From Cannabis sativa (lineage: Eukaryota; Streptophyta; Magnoliopsida; Rosales; Cannabaceae): a DNA stretch of 64,000 nt. The position numbers and the translations under genes are program-made. The notes beneath the pieces are model-generated. The model saw only the letters and a list, made by a program, of their open reading frames with translations. It had not been told where the DNA came from and ran no database searches. The DNA lies in the NCBI RefSeq assembly GCF_029168945.1, contig NC_083602.1, positions 72,560,600 to 72,624,599 of the forward strand, written 5' to 3'. Below, one piece after another: positions 38,486 through 50,270 of the stretch; positions within the stretch are counted from its first letter, which is position 1; each line of letters opens with the position of its first letter.

Positions 38486-40357
38486 TGTTTGGTTTTATGC
38501 CCTAAATAAAACTCCATTTCAATCTAATCTCTATCATTTAAATATCAATAAAGAAACAGAAGTATTTTCATCACTTATTGTGTCATTTGGTTCATGTTAT
38601 CATTTATTTATTTGATTTATAAATTCATCCAAATCCTTATCACATTTATATTCTTGTTTATTGTATCGTCAGTACAGTGGAAAGTAATCAAGATTGTGTG
38701 ATGAAATATATATTCCTAGATTTATCAGTACATTGGGTTTAACTGATATGATAATCTACAACATAGTTTACTTGCACCTTGGATAAGTGCTATGTCCTTT
38801 CTAGGGCATTGGTTAAAGTAAAGCTTGGGTTGGATACATGGAGTATGCATCGGAAGGGACCGATACTGAACTTTGAATCAGATATGTTAAACTTACCGTA
38901 ATATCTATTCAATTCAATATCACCTAGTTGATCCTAGATCAAATGATCTTAATCCTGACATGGTTAGGTTTGATCTCAAGAGTATTATACATGTTTTTTG
39001 ATTTGTTAGTTAAGCCTACTTTTTGGTCAGGGTGATACGTACATTTTGGGAACATGGTAGTGCAATTGAGTGGGAGCGCTAAACATAGATATGGAATCTA
39101 TAGCTTCTATTAAGGCATAGAAGTGAAATGATGATTTCCTTCGAGCTTGGCTAAACAGAGATAAATGGTTGAGTACTCATTTCAGAGATTATGTTTAGTT
39201 CACTGAAATATCATTTATAGGTGGCTGAGTGTTTTAAGGATAAAATGCATTGAAGGGTGTAACGGTAAATTAATCTCTATACAATGTAAATCATCTATAG
39301 AAGATCATTGATTATTGAGATTATAACAATGGATAACTGATAGCGTATCTATATCGTGGAACATATAGAGCGTTCTATATAACTGAGAGTGCAATTCCAA
39401 GTTCTATGGTGGATGCAACAAGGAATTAATAAGTCAGTGAATTTACTTGGTAAATTCTGGGTCTGCTTATTGGAAGCTCAAATATATAGGCCCATGGTCC
39501 CCATACTAGTTGAAACAATACTACTTGTAAGACTCAGTTAATTGATTTTTATTAATCAATTATAATTCTAAACTTAGACTATGTCTAGTTTATGAATTTT
39601 CACTAAGCAATGGCTTAATTGTGAAGAAAGAGTTTGTAGGGTTTATTTGTTAATTAAGAGACTTTGATTAGTCTAATTAATAAATATATTAAATGACAAT
39701 ATTATTTAATAATGAATTTTTAGTTATTAAATAATTAGAATTGGCATTTAAGTGGATAAATTAGAAAACTGACATTTTTGATAAAATAAGATGAGAAAAT
39801 GAGAAAATGGCAAAATTGCAAAGTGGGGCCCAATATCCAACCCATGGCTGGCCACTCTATAGCAATTTACCATTTAATTTTTTTATTATTTTAATGCCAA
39901 ATAAATCTAACCTAACCCTAGGTGGTTTCTTATAAATAGGTAGTGATGGCTTAAGGGAAAAGATGATGCATTTCATTCCTTCAGATAAAATTTGAGCCTC
40001 CTTCCTAATTCTAGACGAAACTACACACTCTCTCTCTTCCTCTCTTTTAAACTGAGCCTGTAGTGAAAGATTGAGTGCCCACACACATCAAGTAGTACTC
40101 AATCATAGCGTGTAAGGCTGTGAAGAATCCAGTTTCAAGAGAAGGAGATTCAGACTCAGATCTTGGTGATACTCTGCTACAGAAAGGATACAATGGTTAG
40201 AGATCTGAGTGGAAATTGACATTATATTCCGCTGCAACCACTGTAAGGTTTCTTATACTTTATATGTGTTTATTTCATATCGTTTTAGAAGTTCATATTT
40301 AGGATGTTAATAACATACTTGTTAGTAAATCTAGATCTTGGTAAAATAATTCCAACA
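38486..40357 (+). mobile_element. Solo copia LTR 2 in the 3' LTR of element G
   Basis: Complete LTR (TGTTTGG...CCAACA) with a perfect target duplication GTTTG (38481-38485 and 40358-40362). TATA box at 39931-39938. Only 43 bp of element G sequence separates it from solo LTR 1. It belongs to a different sequence variant from that neighbour. Confidence 0.95.
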
Positions 40358-40396
40358 GTTTGCATGTGTAGGTAAGGGCAAAGCTAAGGTTGAGCA

Positions 40397-42265
40397 TGTT
40401 GTGTTTTGTGCCCTAAATAAAATCCATTTCAATATAATCAGATTTACTAATTAATAAAAGATAAGAAATTGCTTTTATGTTGCATGGTTCACGTGATTTA
40501 TTTCATGATTATACTTAATGTATAAATTCTATTAAGTCCACAACATATATAAATATGTATATATTTGTTCTTGATTATAGTGTCGTCAACACAGTGGAAT
40601 ATAATCATGACTATATGTTCAAAAGTTTAATTCCCAAGATTTTGTCAGTTCACTGGATTTAGACTGGCATGATAATCAACGATAAGGTATACTTACACTT
40701 TGGATAAGTTTTATGTCTTTTCCAGGGCATTGGCAAAGTTTACGACTATCGGATGTATGGTGTATACATTGGAAGGGAATGATATTGATCTTAGATAAGA
40801 TATCATAAACTTACCGTTATATCTTTCTATGTCAATATCAATGGTTGATCTTAGGTCTATGATTCTTAATCCTGATATGGTTAGGTTCAACTTACTTGTA
40901 TTATTTATGTTCTTCAATTTGTTCGTTAAAGTCCACCAAATGGATCTTCTCATGACATACAAATTAAGAACATGGTAGTTAAATTGAGTGAGAGTGCTGC
41001 AATCTGTAGCTTCTATAAGTATTTAGAAGTGAAAAGATGATTTCCTTCGAGCTTGGCTGAATATAGATAAATGATTGAGGCCTCATTTCAGTATTTATAA
41101 TAGTTTACTGAATTATCATTTATAGTCTGTTAAGTGTTTTAAGGATAAAATACATTGAAGGGTAGAACGGTAAATTTGTTCATATTTAGTGTAGATCATC
41201 TATAGATGATCTCTGACTATTAGGATTGTAACAATGGATAATCATAATGTATCTATATCGTGGTACATATAGAGCGTTCTATATAACTGAGAGTGTATTC
41301 AATTCTAAATCTATAGTGACGCAAGGCAGAATTAATAAGTTAGAGAGTTTACTTGGTGAATTCTAGATCTACTTATTGAAAGCTCAGTTATATAGGCCCA
41401 TGGTCCCCTTACTAGTTGAGATAATACTACTTCCAGACTCAGTTAATTGATTTTGATTAATCAATTATAATTCTAAAATTAGACTTTGTCTTATTTCTGA
41501 ATTTTCACTAAGCAAGGGCTTAATTGTAAAGAAAAGAGATTTTGGGATCAATTTGTTAATTAAGAGACTTTGTATGGTCTAATTAATAAATTACATAAAT
41601 GACAATTTTTATTTAATAATTAATTATAATTATTAAATAAATAGTTTTGGCATTTATAGGATTGAATTGGAAAATATGGTATTATTGAAAAGAAGAATAA
41701 GTGGTTGAAATAAAGTGGTAAAATATAACTAGAAATTTGTCCTATTAGTGTACGGCCATAAGTATATTTTTGCCCAATATTTTATTCTTTTTTAATCCAT
41801 ATAATTCAGCCCTAATCCCTAGTTGAAACACTATAAAAGGAACATGATGCTCTCACGCATCCAACTTATGTCAACTTGACTATTCAAACAACCTAGATGA
41901 GAGAGTTCCTTCCTTAGTGATTTCAACCTCCTTTATTGTTCTTCACCATATTCGAACCTTGAGTGAGTGAGTGTCGTGCCCACACATAGCAAGTCAAGTA
42001 CTCAATCATAGTGAGTAAGACGGTGGTAACTAAACTCGAAGGAGAGAAAGAGATCCAGGTTCAGATCTTAATAATGCTCTGCTACAGAAAGGAATCAAGG
42101 GCTAGAGATCTTGAACGGAAGGAGTCATTATATTCTGCTGCAACTAATGTAAGGTTTTCTTAAACCCTTATGTGTTTATTTTCAATATTTTTAGAGAATT
42201 CATATTTCGGATGCTAATCAACATACTTGTTAGTAAATCTAGATCCTGGTAAAATATTTCCAACA
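40397..42265 (+). mobile_element. Copia 5' LTR 3, start of an element inserted in element G
   Basis: Complete LTR (TGTTGTG...CCAACA) with a TATAAAAG box at 41832-41839. The left flank is element G LTR sequence ending GAGCA (40392-40396), but GAGCA does not follow the LTR. Instead a degraded primer site (TCACCTCAGAGC, 42268-42279) and leader sequence follow, as in the copia element at 56429. It is therefore the 5' LTR of a larger element, whose 3' LTR is not identified in the window. Confidence 0.88.
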
Positions 42266-42756
42266 ACTCACCTCAGAGCCATGGTAATGATTTACTTTCA
42301 TGAAATATGGATTTAAAACGTTGAATATTGTTAGTTTGTTGATTTGGATGTGTTCATGTTGGTCTATATGTTACTTGATGATGTTATTTGAATTACAAAA
42401 TTTTTCCATGAAAATAATTTAATTTTCATTCTAAAAATATTTTATTTGGATTTCTTGTGAAAAAGTAAGCAATTTTGGTTTTTACGGAACTCGATTCCGA
42501 TAAAAATTGAGAAAGTTATGAAGGTTTGAAATTTTGGGTGCACATGGCTCAATCGCACGCACACTAGTCCTTCGGACAAGGCGATACGTGCGCGGATGCT
42601 GGGAAAATCTTGTGTGAAGACACGTGCATGCTTAGTTCGGACAGGGGACACCCTCGCTTAGGAGGCTGCAAATTGGGCTCCAGGAGGCTGCAGGTGCTGA
42701 GAAACCTCGGCAGGACACCCTGCAGGTGACCTCGTGCGCGAGCGTAATAGGCTGGG
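42266..42756 (+). mobile_element. Copia leader, first part (element of LTR 3)
   Basis: Aligns with 58324-58740 of the right-hand copia element: CCATGGTAAT near the start, then AAGCAATTT, a GC-rich CACGCGCA-like patch, and so on. It is interrupted at 42757 by the reversed Athila/Tat LTR. Confidence 0.75.
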
Positions 42757-44337
42757 TGTTGTATACTGAAATGGTACGTTTTACATTTATCAACTCGCAA
42801 GCGCACGAATCTTTATTGTAGTATTGAGATTGTGAAGAACGAGGTCGAACCCATGTGAATTGCGTGAACTCGAAGAAAATACTTATTTAATCTAAGCTAA
42901 TAAAACTCTAACCTAGTTCCGAAAATGGTGAGGTTTTTGGTAACAATAAAATAAAATATTTAAACAATAAAAATGACAGTAACAGATATTTTCAGTAATA
43001 TTTGGGATATTATTAAGGGTTCAGAATCCACTTAAGTGTATATAAAAATATTTATGTTTATATTGATTCTCATAATTTAACCAGTAATCAAACCAATTAT
43101 TTTCTAATAAAAAAATAGATTTTCCTTCGCTTTAAAATTATAACTTCTAAGCATTAAATGTGAAACAATTTAATGTAAATACAAAAAATCAAAGAATATT
43201 ATTTTTAATAAAATGTAGAACCAAGCATTAATAATTTCTAACTATCAAAAATACGTGATATTAAAGATGAAAGAAAATTATTTTAAGAAGCGAAAATCAT
43301 AAGCATATATTGTACTGAGAATCAAAATAAAAATAAATACTTAATTAAATACACTAGGTTTCATCGTCCACCTTAACAATAAGGGAACTTAGAAACCCAT
43401 AAGAAAATTAACTAAGAAAAGCGGTAAACTAACTGAGCATTTTCTCTAGATTTTTTTGTCTGAAACTCTGAAACTGTCACTGAATTCTAAAAACCTAAGC
43501 TTCTATTTATAGAAGGGTAAAAGGACTAATGCGCAATTAAACTTATTACAAATTGCATGTGGGTAAAAATATAAATTCAAAAAAGTTAATTAGGAGTGAC
43601 ACGTGGCACTGTCGGATTGGCTGCCTTTGATGAGTCGGTGCCACGTGTCGGCTGCAGAATAAAGGAGAAAAATTGCATTTTGTGGCTGAAGGAGACGGAC
43701 CGAACGATGCCCATTCGCGGGGCATGGCGTGAGGCGCACGCACGGCTAGGGTGAGGCCGTGTGCCTCACGCACGCGTGAAGAGGGAGAGAGGGCCAAATG
43801 GAGCTGCTGCTCCTGTTGCTTTTGCCGAGCCAATGGGCGATCGCCACGTGGCGCTGATGTCGGCAGGGGAAGAAGAAGAGGGCCAATAGGGCTTTTGTCC
43901 TTTTGTGCTCTCTTTTGGGCTTCAAAAATACCAATTTTATAGCTTTGGCCTTTATTTTTGTCATTTTTTTATTTCTTTTCTTTTCTTTTAATAATGCTGT
44001 TTTTTTTTTTCAATCAAACACAAACAACATTAAATCCAAACAAAATATTTTCAACATGAAATATATCATAATAATTTTAATGAAAATATTTATTTAAAAT
44101 CTAATTAATTTGTATTTCTTTAAATAAAAACAATGCATTTTCTTAACTTTTCATTTCTTTTTCTCTATTATGCCATAAATACTAATTATTATTTATAAAC
44201 AAAGATAAAATTAATCTTTAATAAATTATTTTCAATATAAAAATATATTGTATTAATTTCATGAAAATATTATAAGGAATTAATTTTATTTTGTATTTTT
44301 ACACTATAAAATATGTAGTATTTTAGCATTTAACACA
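42757..44337 (-). mobile_element. 3' LTR of an Athila/Tat-type Ty3/gypsy fragment, minus strand
   Basis: On the minus strand it starts TGTGTTAAATGC directly after a polypurine tract (AGTTGGGGGTT; complement at 44338-44347) and ends ATACAACA. The AACTCGCAAGCGCACGAATC block near 42790 is of a kind I know from plant Athila/Tat-type LTRs. A GC-rich 300-bp patch lies at 43590-43890. The left flank is CTGGG (42752-42756). Confidence 0.75.
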
Positions 44338-45137
44338 ACCCCCAACTAGCTTATTGCTAGTCCCTAGCAATTCAAGCGGATAACAAAATATTACCAAGAT
44401 GAACAAATCAAAACAAACTCTGACTAATCGAAACAAAATAAAATATTTGTGTAACTCTAGAAAATACTATATAAAAAATTACAATAGATATAATTCCAGA
44501 TTTTGTGTGTGTGCTTCAAATCATATTATTTGCTTTAATTCATAACATAGATAATATAAAAAAAAATCTTTAAAGTAAAAAGTCTCAACTCCAAATCCTC
44601 ACAGGTATTGAAATATTTGAAAAGAGGAAGGGTTGTCACTCTTGGAGTTGGAAAGGTATATTAATTTACGCTCAAATGGATAAAGATTTTTAGGACGAAC
44701 AATGTAAACAATTATTGACCAATAGATAGGCTAACCAAAAATATTTTGAAATTCAAATGATAAGTTAACTTTCGGGATTTCATTACAATACCTAGAGCCA
44801 AAATAAAGAAATAAACAACCATTTTTTTTTTTTTTGTATTTGGTGACTAAAATTTACGAAAAATAAACTATAGCAAAGTCTCTTTTGATTGATGATGATA
44901 TATTATTTTTTTTCTATATATATATATTATATATGCATATATATATTTTTACTGATATATATATTTTACTTTGCTAAATGATTAAAACTAAGATATTGCT
45001 CTTTATATGATATATATGTATTTTTTTTAAGGGCAATATCCACAATAATTATTTACCGTAGCAAAATTTTCTTTGGTATATTTTAAATTTTGACCAAGCT
45101 ACGCTGATAGAGAAATGTTGCTCTTGTTTGGATTTTT

Positions 45138-45168
<31 letters not shown>

Positions 45169-45882
45169 GTATGTAAGATATTGCTCTTTATATGATATAT
45201 ATGTATATATTTTTTTAAGGACAATATCCACAATATATATCTTTACTCTTTTTTTTTTTTTTCACAAGAGGCAACATGTGATAAGAAAATATAAAGATAA
45301 TAAATTTACAATTAGGCTCAATTCTAAAAAAAAAAATATCCCTCTAGTAATTGTCATATTTTCAAATTTCAAAAAATTTCGATTTTACCAATTCAGAAGA
45401 TCAATATATGTTCAAAAAGTCGTTTTCTCAATTCTCACTTCTCACGAAAAATGAAAGCTTTTAACTTAAGATTTTTCTCAATTAAATGTGTTAAAAACAA
45501 TCAAATCATATGTTTGGTTTGTGCAATTTTTACTGGAATTACTATCTAAGTAACTAAATATAGTATAAACTAGTCTAACACAATATTTATTTATTCACAT
45601 AATTAGCAGCAGAATTTGACTCAAAATTTTCAAAAAAAGGTAAGAAATTTATCGAACTTAACGCAAGAATATACTCAGTACCCCCAAACTAAAATGAGAC
45701 AGTGTCCTCAATGTCTAAATATGTATATGATAAGAGCATGAGATGAGAATCGAAAAAAAAAACAGAGAATATGCACAGTGCTAGATGTTGATTTTCTAAA
45801 AAAAAACAAATGACAGAGAATAAACTAAAATACTGAAAATAAAGAAAGCAATTAAAGATAGGACCAGTAGTGAAAGAATTCA
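44338..45882 (-). mobile_element. 3' spacer of the Athila/Tat fragment
   Basis: Non-coding between the integrase end and the polypurine tract. It has TA microsatellites (44916-44970 and 45140-45170) and a direct duplication: the block AAGATATTGCTCTTTATATG...CAATATCCACAAT occurs at about 44990-45045 and again at 45176-45235. Confidence 0.65.
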
Positions 45883-45885
45883 CTA

Positions 45886-46220
45886 ACCTTGGTAAATTGG
45901 ATCGTGAAGGAGTGTTTCCTCCACTTCAGGTGGTGTTAATTCTAAAAATGGTTTCAACCGTTCTCCATTGACTTTGAATATGTTACCAGTTTTAGAATTT
46001 TCAATTTCAACAGCTCCGTGAGGAAAAACAGTACGAACAGTAAATGGACCAGTCCATTTAGAACGTAACTTACCAGGAAACAGATGAAGGCAAGAGTTGT
46101 ATAAAAGAACTTTCTGACCAGTGGAGAAATCTTTTCGCAAGATGTTCTTATCATGATACAACTTTGTACGTTCTTTGTAACTTTTTGCACAATCGTAAGC
46201 AGTCTGTTGCACGCTCAATC
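45886..46220 (-). pseudogene. Athila/Tat integrase C-terminal fragment
   Basis: A 111-codon minus-strand frame ending at about 45883. It contains [53 protein letters not shown] and [10 protein letters not shown], the standard C-terminal integrase region of plant Athila/Tat polyproteins. The frame is open, but everything upstream (gag, protease, RT, the integrase core) is absent. The fragment ends at 46220 beside CTGGG. Confidence 0.88.
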
Positions 46221-47525
46221 CTGGGCAGCTAGCCCAAACTCGATTTTTGTGGGATTTTTTCTATTTTTTAAATTTTCCCAATTTCAAACTCTAAATATCA
46301 AAATAAAATATTATTTTTAATATATTTAAACTTAAATATCAATTTTAAATTAATAATATTTAACTTTTAATAGATTATTATTAATTTTATGATATTTTGA
46401 GGTTTGAATTTAAAAATTGATTATTTTATTTTTATTTACGATCAGATTTTAAAAATTTGTTAATTTTTTTAATATTTATATATTATTTAATTATAAGGTC
46501 AGATATTTTAATATTAGCCATATTTTAAATTAAAAGATAACTTTATCTTTTTAATTTGAAATATAATAGTAAAATGATCTTATAAGATAAATTAAATAAT
46601 TAATAAATTTGAAATTAATTTAAATATTTTTACAGATATTCTAACCATAATATTTTCAAATTCAAAATTGGTTATTTTGTTAAATATTTATTCTTTATAA
46701 ATTATAAGTTAGAAAAATAATATTTTATATCATTTTACTTATTTAAATTTATAAATAGTATTTTAAATATTTAAATAACCTAGATATTTTTGTAAAAATT
46801 TGAAATATGGTTAATTTGAGTTATTTTGACATATAATTAGGATAATTATTATTTGTTTATTATTTATTTTAAAATAATAATTGCCCAACCATATCTATTT
46901 TAAAATTCGTTTATTTTGTTGTTTTAATTTTATTAAATTATAAGATTAGAAAATGATATTGAAAATGTCTATTTGGTTATTTTCAAATCATTTATCTTGT
47001 TGGATATTTAATTTAATTTGATAAAATAATTCAAATAAACTTAGATATTTTAAAGTTAGTTGAATTTTAAATTTTGAAGAGATATTTAAGGTTGTTTTTT
47101 CAACAACCTGAAATTTTCAAAAATTTGGTTGGTTTATTAAATAATAATTTAATTATATTAATATCTTATTTCACATTTGTTACATGGACATTGTTTGTTA
47201 TATTTATATTATTTATTAAAAAATTTTTTTTAACAAACATATTATTTATTTGATCTAAATTGCTATGATTAACTTGTTGACAGATCTAATGATCTGATTT
47301 TAATCATAGTCTAATTGTCAATAGATCATATAATAATTTGTAGTTGATAAATTTTGTACTTCTTTCATCTGTGTAAATCTATAAACATGATATGGCCCAT
47401 CCAATTCAATTTGACGTGTGTGAGCTGTTTGTTTTTGGGCTTAGATGCATATAGGAAACCCATTTATTTCTAGATATTTAAATGAACTAGGTTGCTAAAA
47501 TAAAATCACTGAGATGTAAAATGGT
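46221..47525 (+). mobile_element. Copia leader, second part (element of LTR 3)
   Basis: AT-rich sequence that resumes the copia leader. Blocks such as AATGATCTGATTTTAA, TTCTTTCATCTGTGTA and AGATGCATATAGG match 59510-59700 of the right-hand copia element in the same order. It is interrupted at 47526 by the LARD-like element. Confidence 0.75.
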
Positions 47526-49386
47526 TGTAATACCCGGTAAAAATATACATATATTTTAAATTTTATTTGTTATACAATTTGTGTGAGAATAAATATTTAT
47601 TTATTTCTACTAATAGTGAATAGAGACTATTCCTTAGAATAGTATTGATAGATTTCTAAACATAGTTGAAATTATAGTAAGTGTCAAGGTAAAATTATGG
47701 TGTTTTTATGAATTAGGTTAATTACTCAATTAAAGCCCAATATGAAAGTCTATTAGAGTTTTATAGATTATTTAGTGGGTTTAATTTATTGTATGAGTGC
47801 ATTAAATAACATTATAATGGAATTAATGTCACAAAAATTCGTAGGTTTTGATAAATTCGCAGGATTAAAAACTGTTTTACTAAAAGGATCATATCTAGAG
47901 TTTTAGAGCTCCGATTGAGGTGATTCCAGTGGCGTTGGAAAGATAATTCAAAGATCTATAAATTTTGTAGAAATGGTTATATCATAATTCGGAATTTTTC
48001 TAGGTGCAAACTGAGCCTAAAGTTACGAAATAAAGGGCTTACTTTTAAAATTTAAAAATTTAGATATTTGTTGATTTAATAATATTTTAGCATTTTATTA
48101 TATATTATTATTTTTAGTTAACCTAAACCTATCAGAATACGATATCTCATAATCTTTTTATCAAACCCTAAACTATCATAGTTTTATTTTTTCCTCTCCA
48201 AACCAATTAGTCAAAGCCTCATTCTTCTTCATGTTTGCTCCTCTCAAACCTTCCACAATTCTTCTTATTTTCTACCTTCATTCTTAAAGTTTTGGATTTA
48301 TAATCAAGGCTTGCGGGCTTGAGACATCAAATAGAAATATGTGAAGAGGTAGTAATGACGAGATAACAAATCTTAAGCAGCGGGATTTGATGATCTTATC
48401 CTCAACAAGAAAATTTATTGAGGTGCTTGGAGTAGCAAGAAGGTGTTCTTAACAACTGAGGTAAGAAGAGTGGACATCTGTGCACAGGGTGTATGTTGAA
48501 ACATACAACTTTATTGTGGGTTTGATGTTCATGTGTTTATAAGATTTTGTACTATGAATTGTTGTTATGTTAGTATTGTTAGTATGTGATAGTGATAAGG
48601 CTTTTGACTGTTTGTGTGAGAATAACACTTATAGGATATGTTTTCTGCTGCTGGTGTGAGCATAGCCTTTACCGGGATATATTTTTGGCTGCTTGTATGG
48701 GTTTACTTGCGAGAGTTATCCTTTCATGGGTGAGTACAACTTGTGATAAAGGATTGCCCTATTGGATGTCGAGTGTGAGAACAGCACAAGGCAGGGCAAG
48801 TTACACTTCATGTCTGATCAACATGAGTGGGAGTAGATTATCGTATGTGAGGACAATGTGCGATAAGATACTATGTGTTATGTGTGTGAGTCTAGCATGC
48901 ATTAAGATTACATTGTGATATGATGTTGTATTGTATGTGAGAATAATATGTGATATGACATGTTGTTATATGTATGCAAGTATGGTAGAATTGATTTGAT
49001 GCTGTGATATTGTTATACTTATGACTATGTTATCTGGTTGGGGGGTTATGTCCTACATAGCTCTTCTTACTGGGCGTTAGCTCACGGGTACTCTGTGTGC
49101 AGGTAAAGACAAAACTAAACAGTGAGGATGGCGAGCTCGAGGCGTGGATTACATGTTAGGGGATTTTCACGATGTTTTGGTTTAAGAATATTTCTTTAAA
49201 GATTATGGCTCGATTACTTTTGTAAAAATTAATGTTTAAAAATTTGTAAATGAATCAAGTGTTTTTGTTTTAAAATAATGAGATCTCATGCTTTAATTAT
49301 TTTCAATAAATTAGTTTATTATTTTTATAATAAATGGTTTTAAACGGACTAGCTAGTGTGACGTCTCGGGAAATCGAGGCGTTACA
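47526..49386 (+). repeat. 5' LTR of the LARD-like element
   Basis: 1861 bp, TGTAATACCC...GCGTTACA. Shares the Tekay-type block TCTTACTGGGCGTTAGCTCACGGG followed by GTGCAGGTAAAGAC near 49065-49112 with elements G and the LTR at 12340. A 110-codon open frame at 48586-48918 is an LTR feature without recognisable homology and is shortened in the other LTR, so it is not taken as a gene. Confidence 0.95.
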
Positions 49387-49389
49387 ATA

Positions 49390-49401
49390 TGGTATCAGAG
49401 C
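49390..49401 (+). other. Primer-binding site of the LARD-like element
   Basis: TGGTATCAGAGC, identical to the usual site for initiator-methionine tRNA, three bases after the LTR end. Confidence 0.93.
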
Positions 49402-50270
49402 AATACGGTCCTAAAGGATGTGGTTGACCCTAACATGTAAAGTTCATTGCCACGAGACGAGCTCGACTCACTGTACTGTAAGTTTTAGTTAATCTGTTCA
49501 TGTTAGTCTTACATATTTTATGTTGCGTTACATCTTTAGTGTAACTAGAAGTTTTCTTTGTGTTTAGAAGAATATGTCTTAAAATTTTATGGGTAGGATT
49601 CGATCTATGAGATATTTTTGGAAAAAAAAAATTCAAGGTATTGCTATATTACGTAATTTAAGTTTGATTTTTGATAAGTTGTACTTATTTTCATAAATAA
49701 GGAGCATAAGAAGAGTGTTTTTCAAAAGGAATTGTGTTATAAGTAGATTGGAATAGAGTATGTTAGGAAAAAAAAAGAATTTAGTTGTTATATTAGTATT
49801 TCTAACGTGAGTGTATGTTTCAGGTTTAATAAATTAGACATATATAACTATTGGTACGTTCTTAAGTTTGTTTTTTTTAAGTGTTAATGGATAGATAATT
49901 TTAAGCTCTACTCTTTTATTAGAAATAATTAAGTTATATTTTGGTTAAGGGTGAAATCTAATCATTAAGGTTATAATAGAAGAATAGATTGTGACAGTCA
50001 GTAGCCCCGTGATTCGTAAGGAAATTAGATAGTTTTGTTTGTGTTTATTTGCATAAATTTAAACTCTTTATGTATTGGAATATGGTTTATGCTTTGTTAT
50101 TATGAATATGTATGTTGTACTGAGAATGTGTGGTATGGACACAATATGAGTTTATGAATTGATATATTGATTAGGGTTGTTTTGACTTGTATATGTTGTA
50201 TGTTGCATTCATATATTATGTGTTGTATGCTGCAAGTTGTATGCTAACGTCTCAGGTAAAGTGAGGGACC

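Noticed and set aside
43546..43964. GC-rich patch with open frames on both strands
   Set aside because: It lies in the Athila/Tat LTR; high GC lowers the stop frequency. No domain is seen.
48586..48918. 110-codon open frame in the 5' LTR of the LARD-like element, partly repeated at 54584-54793
   Set aside because: It lies within an LTR, is shortened by small indels in the other LTR, has low-information composition and shows no known domain.
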